This document shows positions 40,777-50,223 of a stretch of DNA of 64,000 nucleotides, piece after piece; positions within the stretch are counted from its first letter, which is position 1; every line of letters starts with the position of its first letter. The notes beneath the pieces were generated by a model. That model ran no database searches. It was given only the letters and a program-made list of their open reading frames with translations, and was not told the DNA's origin. The stretch is from SCGC-AAA076-P13 sp905478035 (GTDB taxonomy: Bacteria; Pseudomonadota; Gammaproteobacteria; Magnimaribacterales; D2472), in NCBI GenBank assembly GCA_943846785.1, contig OX044367.1, positions 62,001-126,000 on the forward strand. The letters are read 5' to 3'. The position numbers and the translations under genes are program-made.

Positions 40777-41838
40777 TTAAGCCTTATCTCCAAAATCAAT
40801 CATATGCTCAGCAATTCTTTCATTGGTGCCATACATAAAATGATTTGACATATTTTCTCTATATTTACTGGCTGGAACTTTCAAGCCAGCTGCCTCTGCA
40901 ACCTCTCTGATGTGCATAGGAGTAGCTCCACAACAAACTCCAAGATAATTAATACCTAACTCAAATGCCTCTTTACCAAATTCTCGAATTTCATATCGAT
41001 TGCAATATAAGGGATCTAGTGCTGTTGGAAATGTTCTTCCGTGAGGAGCAGGACAAGAGCAGCCATGGTCATCAGGCAAGTTAAAGAAGGTTGGGTTTGC
41101 TTCTGTAGTTCTGAATGGTAATGGCAATGCTCCCATATGACATTTTAATATTTTTCTAGCTTCTCTTAGGTAAGGCATCATAGTGTCAGGCCCTCTAAAG
41201 CAATTCATGCCTACAACATCAGCACCCCTTTGCTCTAACTCTTTCATAGTATCTAGTATAGAAATACCGTCTCTCATTTCGTTTTCAGCCATTGGAGCAA
41301 TGGTTATTACTGATGGTAATCCAGCTTTTTGAATAATATCCAAAGCCATGTATGCCTCTTCAGCGTAATAAAATGTTTCGCCAACTAATAAATCAGCTCC
41401 TTCATCTACTGACCATTCAACCATTTCATTAAACATTCTCTCGACTTCTTTATGAGAGTCTGAATTGCCTTGCTCCCAAATATTAGAGTTAGAAATATTT
41501 CCAGCCATTAGGTTGGGCTCTCCTCCATCAATTGGATTATCAGCAACTTTTTTAGCAATTTTTAAAGCAGCACGATTAAGAGGCTCTATCAAATCTTCTT
41601 TTCCAATTACTCTCATTTTTTCTCTATGAGCGTTGTATGTAAAAGCTTCAACAACATCTGATCCAGCATGTTGAAAGTCCTTATGTAAGTTCTCTAGTGC
41701 TTCTGGATGCTCTAAAGAAACCATTGGAACAAACTCACCAGCAGATAAGTATCCTCTTTTTTCAATTTCAAAAAGAAAGCCTTCCGCACAAATAACCGGC
41801 CCTTCATTTAATCTTTGTATTAATTGTCTTTTCATCAT
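40777..41838 (-). CDS. betaine-homocysteine methyltransferase-like (BHMT family)
   Basis: A 353-residue zinc-dependent homocysteine S-methyltransferase. The barrel begins EGPVICAEGFLFEIEKRGYL and has AGSDVVEAFTYNAHREKMR. The zinc cysteines lie in VVGMNCFRGPDTMM and in the paired LGVCCGATPMHIREVAE. A methyl donor such as glycine betaine or a DMSP-derived compound is likely in a marine cell but is an inference. The transcript starts with a strong promoter and a SAM-II-like riboswitch, so it should be turned down when SAM is plentiful. Shine-Dalgarno AGGAG is 5 bases before ATGATG. Confidence 0.85.
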   Translation of the reverse strand: MMKRQLIQRLNEGPVICAEGFLFEIEKRGYLSAGEFVPMVSLEHPEALENLHKDFQHAGSDVVEAFTYNAHREKMRVIGKEDLIEPLNRAALKIAKKVADNPIDGGEPNLMAGNISNSNIWEQGNSDSHKEVERMFNEMVEWSVDEGADLLVGETFYYAEEAYMALDIIQKAGLPSVITIAPMAENEMRDGISILDTMKELEQRGADVVGMNCFRGPDTMMPYLREARKILKCHMGALPLPFRTTEANPTFFNLPDDHGCSCPAPHGRTFPTALDPLYCNRYEIREFGKEAFELGINYLGVCCGATPMHIREVAEAAGLKVPASKYRENMSNHFMYGTNERIAEHMIDFGDKA

Positions 41839-41861
41839 TTACTCCTAATATTTTTAAATTA

Positions 41862-41927
41862 AATCCTGGGAATAATACCGTTTTAGCTCTTTATTTTAGT
41901 TCGCGGCAATAGGATCAAATCACGAAT
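41862..41927 (-). promoter_or_regulatory. SAM-II-like riboswitch upstream of the BHMT gene
   Basis: In RNA direction (minus strand) it has a 6-bp P1 stem, UUCGUG (41926-41921) and CGCGAA (41905-41900). The loop AUUUGAUCCUAUUGC follows the SAM-II loop pattern AUUURA-YC-UAUUGC. Downstream lies the conserved GCUAAA (41887-41882) and ACGG. These are the key elements of the SAM-II (metA) aptamer pseudoknot. A possible distal pairing is GAUCCU in the loop with AGGAUU (41867-41862). The P2 pairing differs from the best-known example, so a SAM-V or divergent SAM-II form is possible. The regulated gene, a homocysteine methyltransferase, fits the ligand. Confidence 0.65.
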
Positions 41928-41933
41928 ATGTAG

Positions 41934-41963
41934 ATTATAAAGACATGAATATAGAATTGTAAA
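41934..41963 (-). promoter_or_regulatory. consensus sigma70 promoter of the BHMT riboswitch transcript
   Basis: On the minus strand -35 TTTACA (41963-41958), an 18-bp spacer and a perfect -10 TATAAT (41939-41934). The expected start point, 6-8 bases on, falls at about 41927, where the riboswitch P1 stem begins. The tight fit supports both calls. The rest of the 164-bp gap up to the next gene (42003) shows no other signal. Confidence 0.75.
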
Positions 41964-42002
41964 CAGTTTTTTTAGGTACCTAAGTTTTAACGGAACTCGA
42001 GT

Positions 42003-42269
42003 TTATTGAGGATATCTGCTAGCCCAAAACTTATCTAAAACAAAATACCAAACACTATTTAAAAGTGGCTCTACAATAGCATCTGTAATAGCATCTCTAA
42101 ATTCTGCACCAGTAAAGTACATCACGCATGCTGCTGCTATTATAAAATGACCAATCGTATAAATAATAGTTCTTATTATGGTTCCACGATTTGCTTCATA
42201 CACCCTTTGAATAGGTGCATTAAATAACATTACAGATTTTTTTATATGTTCTATCATAATTTGAAGCAT
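42003..42269 (-). CDS. small membrane protein, DUF2061-like
   Basis: An 88-residue protein with two hydrophobic stretches (IIRTIIYTIGHFIIAAACVMYF and PLLNSVWYFVLDKFW). Arg residues precede the first and a YF..KFW element ends the second, the pattern seen in DUF2061 membrane proteins. Function unknown. There is a second possible start four codons in (42257). It is divergent from the GH3 glucosidase gene, 60 bp away. Confidence 0.5.
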   Translation of the reverse strand: MLQIMIEHIKKSVMLFNAPIQRVYEANRGTIIRTIIYTIGHFIIAAACVMYFTGAEFRDAITDAIVEPLLNSVWYFVLDKFWASRYPQ

Positions 42270-42328
42270 AACAGATTTTATAATTTAGATTCATAATTGA
42301 AGATAAATAGATAAGCATTTAATATTGC

Positions 42329-44770
42329 ATGATGTCTAATATAGATAAATTGTTAAATGATTTAACATTAAAAGAAAAAGTACTATTACTCAGTGGTTTT
42401 GATGCATGGCATACAAATAAAATTGAAAGACTAAATATTCCAAGTATTAAAATGTCCGATGGTCCAAATGGAGTTAGAGGAGATGGTAACTCTGGAAAAT
42501 CATCTGCTTGTTTTCCAAGTGCAATTTCTCTTGGTTCATCGTGGAATATGAACTTGATCAATCGATTGGGAATTGAATTGGGTAAGGAAGCTAAGACAAA
42601 GGATGTAGATGTCTTATTGGGACCAACCATAAATATCCATAGACACCCTTTAGGTGGAAGGCATTTTGAAAGTTTCTCTGAGGATCCATATCTAACTGGA
42701 AGGATAGCAATTGAATATGTAAACGGAGTGCAGGAAGAAAATGTTGCAGCATGTTTGAAGCATTTTGTTGGGAATGATACAGAATATGAGAGGTATGCTG
42801 TTAGCTCAAATATTGATGAGAAAACACTCAGAGAAATTTATTTACTTCCTTTTGAGATGGCTATTAAACAGGCTAATGCAAAAGTTGTTATGAGTGCATA
42901 TAACAAGCTGAATAATATTTACTGCAGTTCTCATAGAAATTTATTAATAGATATTTTAAAAAATGAATGGGGTTTTGAAGGCTATGTGGTCAGTGATTGG
43001 GGTGCAGCTTTAGAAACAATTGAAAATGCTAATGGTGGACTTGATCTCGAAATGCCAGGTCCCGCAAAAAATTGGGGGGCATTACTTGAAGAAGCAGTAA
43101 ATGAAGGTAAGGTTGCAATTGAAGAAATTAATGACAAAGTAAGAAGAATTCTGCATGTGGCAGAATTTTCCAAAAGATTTGATAGTCCAGAAATTAAACC
43201 AGAGCGCAGTAATGATAATAAATTACAAAGAGCTTTATTAAAAGAAGCTGCTCAAGAAGGCATGGTACTTCTTAAAAATGATCATCTTCTTCCCTTAAAA
43301 AGTAACCTTCGATCTATAGGAATCATTGGTCCTAATGCAAAACATGCACAAATTATTGGGGGTGGAAGTGCTCATCTTCAGGCATATCATGAGTCTCACC
43401 CACTTGAAGCCTTTAAAAACAAAATTGGTAACAATGTTGATATTAAATATTCTAAAGGCTGCCATACATATAAATATCTTCCAATATTTAATAAAGATTT
43501 AATTGAATCTGACTCAAATAAAAATAATCAATTTCTTATAGAGTACTTTAATACTGCTAATGGAGAAAAAGAGCTTATATCAAAAGAATATGCACTGAAA
43601 AGTAAATTCTGGGCACTTGAAGGATTCGCAAAAGATATTATTGCCGAAAAAGGTAGGCCTGATATTTTTGTTAAATTCTCATGCATATACTCTCCTGACA
43701 TATCGGGAACTCACGAGTTTGAAATTTTTGCAATTGGAAAAAGTAAACTTTTAATAGATGGTAAAGAGATTGTAGATAATTGGACCGATCCAAAACCTGG
43801 GGATGCTTTTTTTGCTTTTGGAACAGAGTCTATGCGAGGTGATGCGCATTTAGAAAAAGCTAAAAAATATCAAATAGAAATACAGTACAAGTTTGAGGGC
43901 AACTTTCCTGCCATATATATTGGTTGTAAGGCTCCAGATAAGATTGATTTATTTGATGAGGCTATTGGTATTGCAAAAGATGTTGATCAAGTAGTGATGA
44001 TTGTTGGAACGAATTCGGATTGGGAAACTGAGGGCAATGATAGGTCTGATTTTAATCTTCCAGCAGGTCAAAATAAATTAATTGATGCTGTTCTCGATGT
44101 AAATCCTAATACAGTTATTGTTCTAAATACTGGCTCACCAGTTAAAATGCCATGGATTAATAGGGTCTCAAGTGTTATTCAGACATGGTATGCAGGTCAA
44201 GAATTTGGAAATGCTCTTGTAGATATTCTTACTGGCGATGTAACTCCTTCAGGAAAAATTCCTACAACCTTTCCAATTAATATTGAAGATACTCCAGCCT
44301 TTAACTCATACCCAGGTAAAGATCTTCAAATGAACTATGCTGAAAAAGATCTTGTTGGTTACAAATGGTATGACAAACAAAATATCGAAACTTTATACCC
44401 TTTCGGTTATGGACTTTCTTATACGGATTTTGAATACTCAAATCTTAAAATTAACAAGATTGAAAAAAATAAGATTTCATGCAAATTTTCACTAAAAAAT
44501 ACTGGTGCATTTTTAGGATCAGAGATATCACAATGTTATGTTAGTTATCAGTCTGTTGATGTAACAGAACCTATAAAAAAACTTCAAGGATTTGATAAAT
44601 CTCTTCTTAAGCCAAAAGAAGAAAAAGAAATTGAAATTATTTTAAGTCCTGAGAACTTTAGGGTCTGGGATAGTAAGAAAAAAGATTGGATTATTAGAGA
44701 AGGTTCTTACAAAATTTGTATTGCGTCTTCTGCAGAAGATATCCACCTTGTTGATCTCATTAATTTATAG
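42329..44770 (+). CDS. GH3 beta-glucosidase with inserted PA14 domain
   Basis: An 813-residue glycoside hydrolase family 3 enzyme that releases beta-linked glucose or related sugars. The N-terminal TIM barrel has MSDGPNGVRG, LLGPTINIHRHPLGGRHFES and LKHFVGNDTE. The nucleophile Asp is in FEGYVVSDWGA (about residue 220). The second domain has GMVLLKNDHLLPL and GIIGPNA. A PA14-like insert (about residues 390-540, with FSCIYSPDISGTHEFEIFAI and SKLLIDGKEIVDNW) probably binds sugar. It ends with a fibronectin-III-like domain (PFGYGLSYTDFEYSNLKI). No signal peptide, so it is probably cytoplasmic. The next three genes on the opposite strand form a sugar-use set. Confidence 0.9.
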   Translation: MMSNIDKLLNDLTLKEKVLLLSGFDAWHTNKIERLNIPSIKMSDGPNGVRGDGNSGKSSACFPSAISLGSSWNMNLINRLGIELGKEAKTKDVDVLLGPTINIHRHPLGGRHFESFSEDPYLTGRIAIEYVNGVQEENVAACLKHFVGNDTEYERYAVSSNIDEKTLREIYLLPFEMAIKQANAKVVMSAYNKLNNIYCSSHRNLLIDILKNEWGFEGYVVSDWGAALETIENANGGLDLEMPGPAKNWGALLEEAVNEGKVAIEEINDKVRRILHVAEFSKRFDSPEIKPERSNDNKLQRALLKEAAQEGMVLLKNDHLLPLKSNLRSIGIIGPNAKHAQIIGGGSAHLQAYHESHPLEAFKNKIGNNVDIKYSKGCHTYKYLPIFNKDLIESDSNKNNQFLIEYFNTANGEKELISKEYALKSKFWALEGFAKDIIAEKGRPDIFVKFSCIYSPDISGTHEFEIFAIGKSKLLIDGKEIVDNWTDPKPGDAFFAFGTESMRGDAHLEKAKKYQIEIQYKFEGNFPAIYIGCKAPDKIDLFDEAIGIAKDVDQVVMIVGTNSDWETEGNDRSDFNLPAGQNKLIDAVLDVNPNTVIVLNTGSPVKMPWINRVSSVIQTWYAGQEFGNALVDILTGDVTPSGKIPTTFPINIEDTPAFNSYPGKDLQMNYAEKDLVGYKWYDKQNIETLYPFGYGLSYTDFEYSNLKINKIEKNKISCKFSLKNTGAFLGSEISQCYVSYQSVDVTEPIKKLQGFDKSLLKPKEEKEIEIILSPENFRVWDSKKKDWIIREGSYKICIASSAEDIHLVDLINL

Positions 44771-46764
44771 ATAGCTCGTTCATCTCATCTTCAGATAGAT
44801 TTAACTTTGTTGCTGCAATAGAGCTATTAGTTTCCATAATTGTTCTTGGTCCTATTAATGGAAAAATTAGTGGTGACTTTTGAATTACATAAGCAAGCGC
44901 AACTTGAATTGGTTGTACATTTCTAGATTCAGCAATCTCAAAACACTTTTCTCTTCTTTTAAGATTTTTTACGTCATGCCAAACTCTTATTTCCTCTTCT
45001 AATGAAGGGTTTGAGAAATGTTCATTAGAGGTGATTTCTTTTTTCTTTATAAAAAATCCTCTAGCTTGGCTTGACCAAGGAAAAAGCATAATTTTATTAT
45101 CTGTAAGATAATTCAAGTACTCGTCATTAGTGCCAACACACCCTGGCCATACAGGATCAACCATATCAGCTAAACTGAAATTATTACTTAAAACACTGAA
45201 TGCCTCTTTATTATTTGCAGCAGAATACTCTCGTGCTTTTGAGAAACGATCAAGCTCCCAATTTGAAGCTCCCAGTGATCCTATCAAGCCTTCAGACCTA
45301 ACTTCATTTAGTGCATCCATAAACTCTGCCACAGGAATATTAGGATTATCTCTATGAAGGCAAAATATATCTATCTTATTAATTTTTAAACGATCTAGGG
45401 ATTCTAAAATCTGAGGTCTTATGAACTCAGGTGAACATTCAGGTGTATGTGCGCCCTTTCCAAGAACTATAATCTCATTCTTCAATATTTCTTGAATTAA
45501 TCCAATCTCCTAAATATTTATCACCTTTCCCATTATTATAAATATAGGCAGTATCAAAAATCCTTCCGCCTGAGCCATAGAAATGATCAAACATTGTAAA
45601 AGCATGTAAGGCAGAGGTCTGATTATCACAACCTAATGCCAGTCTAGAACCTAATTTATCAATTCTACTCAATGAGGTTTGCTGTAATTTTGAATTTTGG
45701 AATGAGTAAAACTTTGATTCTGGGATTGGTGATTTTTGAAGCTCACTAAAAGGACAATTAATATTTAAAGATTTTCTCCATATATCAAGCCAGAGCATAT
45801 TACTTTGAGAATCTAAATGAGAAATATATTGAGATTCTAATTTATTATTTATTATGCATTCAGATGCATGATCAATTTCTCTTGTGAATAAGCCTACTTC
45901 ATCTTTAAATGGGATTTCTTTATATAATTTTTTGTCTTTATAGATATCTACTGACGAATTTCCATCTTGAAATTGACCGCAATGCCATGGCTGACTAACT
46001 ACTAAATCTTTAGTCCCATCAGAAATTTTTAAATCATTAGAATAGTCTTCATCTATTGCGCATTTAATATATGCTTCAATATTATTTGAAAAGACTATGT
46101 GTGCCTCGGATTGAAGATCAACTCCTGTTGAGTCAAGTCTTCCTTTGGCATTTATACTTTCAGGATCTGCGAAAGACAATCCGTTAAACCTTCCAGCAAT
46201 AAGTTTAGCCATTGATAGTGGATAGCACCCAACATCTAGAATGGCACCTCCTCCCATATGTGGATTTCTTAATCTATGAGACTCTGGAAGGTCAGCAGAG
46301 AAACCAAAAGAACTTGTTATCGTTATCTTATTTTTTGTATTATCAAAAATAGATAGATTATCAAGAATATTTAATGTTTGAGGATGAACCCTATACATGT
46401 AGGCTTCCATTAAAAACACTTCCGCTTCTTTGGCTAGGGTTAGTAAAACCATGCTCTCAAGATGATTTATTGTTATTGGCTTTTCACAAAGAATATGTTT
46501 TTTATTTTTGATTGCTAATAATGAATATTCATAATGAGTATTGTGAGGAGTGGCTATATAGATAGCATCTATCTTAGTAGAGCTAATTAAATCCTCAATA
46601 TTTTGATATGCCTTTATACCAAATTTAGATGAAAAGTTGTCAAGGTTATTTTGGTTTCTTCCAAAAACTCCAATTAACTCTGAATTTTGAGAGTGCTTAA
46701 TAGAATGAGCAAAAGCATTAGCAATACTGCCGCTCCCAATAATACCCCACCGAACTTTAGACAT
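44760..46764 (-). pseudogene. Gfo/Idh/MocA oxidoreductase fused to an aldo/keto reductase, one frameshift
   Basis: Two ORFs (46764-45475 and 45485-44760) read as one 667-residue fusion protein. The first part is a Gfo/Idh/MocA enzyme: WGIIGSGSIANAFAHS, the ILCEKPITIN motif and GGGAILDVGCYPLSMAKLIA. An AKR barrel then begins (SRLALGCDNQTSALH, RIFDTAYIYNNG with the catalytic Asp and Tyr). After the break it continues IIVLGKGAHTPEC (Lys), IDIFCLHRDNPN (His), GSLGASNWELDRF and PIQVALAYVIQ. The catalytic tetrad is thus split across the two ORFs. Deleting one base near 45489 (GAAGAA) rejoins them as SRNIKNEIIVLGKGAHT, and the total becomes divisible by three. The start is the ATG at 46764. Confidence 0.75.
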
Positions 46765-48106
46765 TTGATACCTGCCTGCTTTCAATATCTCTAACTAATT
46801 TTTCATGTAAAGTTTTGTCTATAGGATAGAAGTAAAGCAAAACAAAACTTATACAAACTCCTACAAGAGGAATAATGGACATCAAATCTTTGAGTGCTTT
46901 TAAAGTATCTTCTGATTGCTCTTGGTTGGGCTCAAATCCAATATTTGTTAGTGCTATGCCTAGTATAAATACAGCAATTGCTATCGCTCCCTTCTGTGCA
47001 AAAGTCATAAATCCATAAAGAGAAGATTCAGTTCTAATACCAGACTTCCACTCACCATACTCGATGGTATCTGGGAGCATTGACCAAAAAAGTACACCAG
47101 TTGCCCCATTGCCAAAACCAATAAAAGCCAGAATATATAATAATGTATTTAAATCTTTAATCGGATAATAATAAAAAATAAAGAAGCCGATAAACAAAGT
47201 TATCATTGCGACTAGCCAAGTATTTTTCTTTCCAATTTTTAATGCCACATACGCCCAAAAAGGAACTGCAAAGAGCGTTGCTCCGTTTAAAGTTCCTAAA
47301 ATTTGGCCTTGGTACTCATGTAACTCCAAAGCATATTTTGTAAAATATATAAGGTTATTATTGAACATTAAAAATGTTGAAATCAATATTATGATTGCTG
47401 AAAAAACAATCCAAAAAGGATAATTTCTAGATACAGATTTTGCCACTTCTGAGAAAGTTGGAAGTTCTTCTTTCTTAGTCCTAAATTTTCTTTCTTCTAC
47501 AACATAAACTGTAATCTTTAAAATACATATAGCTATCAGACCAGAAAGTATTCCAAGATATATAAAACCTAAAGATTCCTGACCTCCTCCAAAATATAAA
47601 ACAACTGGAAATCCTAATGCAGAAATTGAAAAAGTTCCAAGTGCTGCTGATAGCATCCTAGAACTAGTAAGTATTGTTCTCTCATCACTATCATCTGTAA
47701 TCCTAGCTGTTAATGATGAGTATGGAACACTCACAATTGTGAAACAGGTTCTGTGAATTAGATTAACTACTAATAAAAATATAATTAGGAATGTTCCTTC
47801 AAAGGGTGGAACCCATAATAAAAGAATAAATGATAAAGCAAGCGGTATAGAGCCATAATGGATATAGGGCCTATAGCTCCCCATCCTAGATCTAGTTCGT
47901 TCAGCTAAAAAACCCATAAATGGATCTGTAAATGCATCCCACATAATACCCAGGCCATATATAAGTCCAGCAGCGAAAGGTGAAATACCAACAATATCAG
48001 TATAAAAATAAAGTAAATATAAACTAACGCCACTCCAGTACAAACAGATTGCATAGTCACCTACTCCATAAGCAGCACGTATCCTATTACTAACAGACTC
48101 TGTCAT
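46757..48106 (-). CDS. sugar:cation symporter of the GPH/MelB family
   Basis: A 449-residue, twelve-span major-facilitator transporter of the glycoside-pentoside-hexuronide type. The N-terminus has VGDYAICLYWSGVSLYLLYF, then IMWDAFTDPFMGFLAERTRS and RMGSYRPYIHYGSIPLAL, the conserved MelB-family region that includes the cation-site Asp residues. The C-terminal half has SMLPDTIEYGEWKSGIRTES, also typical. Its substrate is probably a glucoside or its hydrolysis product, going by the GH3 and Gfo/Idh/MocA-AKR neighbours. Its stop overlaps the start of the fusion gene by 8 bp. Confidence 0.85.
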   Translation of the reverse strand: MTESVSNRIRAAYGVGDYAICLYWSGVSLYLLYFYTDIVGISPFAAGLIYGLGIMWDAFTDPFMGFLAERTRSRMGSYRPYIHYGSIPLALSFILLLWVPPFEGTFLIIFLLVVNLIHRTCFTIVSVPYSSLTARITDDSDERTILTSSRMLSAALGTFSISALGFPVVLYFGGGQESLGFIYLGILSGLIAICILKITVYVVEERKFRTKKEELPTFSEVAKSVSRNYPFWIVFSAIIILISTFLMFNNNLIYFTKYALELHEYQGQILGTLNGATLFAVPFWAYVALKIGKKNTWLVAMITLFIGFFIFYYYPIKDLNTLLYILAFIGFGNGATGVLFWSMLPDTIEYGEWKSGIRTESSLYGFMTFAQKGAIAIAVFILGIALTNIGFEPNQEQSEDTLKALKDLMSIIPLVGVCISFVLLYFYPIDKTLHEKLVRDIESRQVSNV

Positions 48107-48188
48107 ATATTAATTTTTTGATAATTTATTTATCTAATGTATAGGAAAAAGGAATGTATTGCATACAAAAATATGTGAAACTATTTGA

Positions 48189-49097
48189 ATGGATTATAGA
48201 GAAGGAATTGTTAAAAAAGATGGTGTAGAAATTATGTATCGTGATTATGGAGTTGAGGGCTCAGAGCCAATTCTTATGGTTCATGGTTTAGGTGCGCAAC
48301 TTGTTCATTGGGCTCCTCATCTTATAGAATTTTTAGTTAACAATAACTATAGACCTATTACTTTTGACAATAGAGATTCGGGTTTATCCTCAAGATTTAA
48401 AGAGAAACCATCACTACATTTAGGATACCTTCGTTACTTTTTAAGACTGCCCATTAAAACTGAATATAACTTAAACGACATGGCTAAAGATGGTATTGAT
48501 GTTTTGGACCATCTTGATATTGAAAATGCTCATGTTCTGGGAACATCCATGGGTGGAATGATAAGCCAGATCATTTGTGCCAAATATCCTAAAAGGGTTC
48601 GTTCTTTTACTCTAATAGCATCTACTGCTTCTGTTCCTGGACCACTAAATGGGCCTACCAAAGAAGTTAGAACTATGATGCTTGAGAGATCGCAACTAGA
48701 AAATCCTTCTATGGAAGAGGTTTATCAGCGTGAACTCAAATGGGTGGGTTTAATAGGTATGGAGAATAAAAAGGTTGATACTCCTGAATTTAGAGAAGAG
48801 ACTATAAATAACTATATTAGAGTGGAAAAAATCAAAGATGGTTTTGGGTATGCTAGACAACTTTTTGCCATACTTTCATCTAAGAATAGATTAAGAAAAA
48901 TACGATCTATAAAAACGAAGACTCTTATCATTCATGGTAAAAAAGACCCAGTAATTAGTGTGAAAAATTCATATCTTATGAATAAACTTATACCTAATAG
49001 TGAGTTGATTGTAATTGACAATATGCGACACCTAATTGAAGAAGAGATATTAGATCAATTCAAAGAAAAATTATTAGAGCATTTATCTCAAAGTTAG
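48189..49097 (+). CDS. alpha/beta hydrolase
   Basis: A 302-residue alpha/beta hydrolase. The oxyanion element is ILMVHGLGAQLVHWAP, the nucleophile elbow is VLGTSMGGMISQIICAK (Ser in GTSMGG, about residue 122), the acid is probably in TLIIHGKKDPVIS, and the His is in NMRHLIEEE. Many members are esterases, lipases or haloperoxidase-like. The substrate is unknown. It is divergent from the GPH transporter and converges on the L-2-hydroxyglutarate dehydrogenase-like gene with a 2-bp gap. Confidence 0.82.
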   Translation: MDYREGIVKKDGVEIMYRDYGVEGSEPILMVHGLGAQLVHWAPHLIEFLVNNNYRPITFDNRDSGLSSRFKEKPSLHLGYLRYFLRLPIKTEYNLNDMAKDGIDVLDHLDIENAHVLGTSMGGMISQIICAKYPKRVRSFTLIASTASVPGPLNGPTKEVRTMMLERSQLENPSMEEVYQRELKWVGLIGMENKKVDTPEFREETINNYIRVEKIKDGFGYARQLFAILSSKNRLRKIRSIKTKTLIIHGKKDPVISVKNSYLMNKLIPNSELIVIDNMRHLIEEEILDQFKEKLLEHLSQS

Positions 49098-49099
49098 AT

Positions 49100-50200
49100 T
49101 TAGTTTTTTGAAATTAAATTAGTGACATATTCCCCAATCGATAAACAAGATGTAACTCCAGGGCTCTCAATTCCTTGAATATTAATAAGGTTACGTATTC
49201 CATGATCTTTAGGCTCTAGAATAGAAAAGTCTTTCATTTGCTCATTTGCATTTTGTATTTTTGGTCGAATGCCAACATAGTCTGGTTGAAGTTTATCTGG
49301 ATTTAAGCTTGGCCAATAGCTTTTAATAGAGCTAATGAAATTCTCCTTAAGGGACTCATCAAATGAATAATCTATATCATCAACCCAATCTATGCTCGGC
49401 CCAAACCTTATCTGACCTGACATATCAAACCCAACATGTAAGCCTGAAGTAAATTCATCTGAAACTGGATAAACTAAAGTTGAAAATGGGTGATCACCTG
49501 AATATTTAAAATAATGCCCTCTTGCATAACTTATTGGGTATATATATCTTGAATCAAGAGGCTCGATACTTTGCGCTACTACTTCAGAAGAGATTCCAGA
49601 TGAATTAATCAGGAATTTAGATTTAATAGCAAATTCTTTCCCATCATTACATTGGATTTCAAAAATATTGTCTTTTTGGATTGCTTTTAAGAATGATGTA
49701 TTTAATGAAACCAAGCCTCCGTTATGTTGGATATCTCCCTCTAAAGCGGTAATTAACTCAGGCACATCGATAATACCCGTTTCAGGTGAAAAAATACTCC
49801 CCTCTGTAATTAATTCAGGATGAAGTGAATTAGTTTTATCTTTTGAGCAAAGTTCTAAATTAACTCCATTAGTAATGCCTTGATCATAAATGTCTTTAAG
49901 TCTTTTTAGCTCTGAGGATTCAGAAGCAATAATATATTTACCTATTTTTTTATGATTTATATTTTTGTTTTTAGCATATTTGTACAAGAGCTTATTACCA
50001 CTAATACAGAATTTTGTTTTAAGTGATGATTGCGGATAATACATGCCGGCATGAATCACACCTGAATTTCTAGATGAGATGCCCTCTCCTGATCTGAATT
50101 CTTTTTCTATTACAGCAACTGACATACCTTTTTCACTTGAGTACTTGGCTATAGACAAACCAATTACACCAGCTCCAATAATAACTAAATCAAAGATAAT
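49100..50200 (-). CDS. FAD-dependent L-2-hydroxyglutarate dehydrogenase-like protein
   Basis: A DAAO-type flavoprotein matching the L-2-hydroxyglutarate dehydrogenase (LhgO/L2HGDH) pattern: ISSRNSGVIHAGMYYPQSSL, FCISGNKLLYKYAKN, ELITEGSIFSPETGIIDVPE and the end NIQGIESPGVTSCLSIGEYV. The N-terminal FAD motif IIGAGVIGLSIAKYSSEKG is coded upstream of the nearest ordinary start, a TTG at 50158. Extending back in frame reaches an in-frame stop just above ATT (50200) or ATC (50197), with AGGGAG 4-7 bases before. A rare ATT/ATC start, or a base error, is therefore likely. It follows the amidohydrolase closely. Confidence 0.75.
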   Translation of the reverse strand: MIFDLVIIGAGVIGLSIAKYSSEKGMSVAVIEKEFRSGEGISSRNSGVIHAGMYYPQSSLKTKFCISGNKLLYKYAKNKNINHKKIGKYIIASESSELKRLKDIYDQGITNGVNLELCSKDKTNSLHPELITEGSIFSPETGIIDVPELITALEGDIQHNGGLVSLNTSFLKAIQKDNIFEIQCNDGKEFAIKSKFLINSSGISSEVVAQSIEPLDSRYIYPISYARGHYFKYSGDHPFSTLVYPVSDEFTSGLHVGFDMSGQIRFGPSIDWVDDIDYSFDESLKENFISSIKSYWPSLNPDKLQPDYVGIRPKIQNANEQMKDFSILEPKDHGIRNLINIQGIESPGVTSCLSIGEYVTNLISKN

Positions 50201-50223
50201 TAAACTCCCTTAACAAACATATT

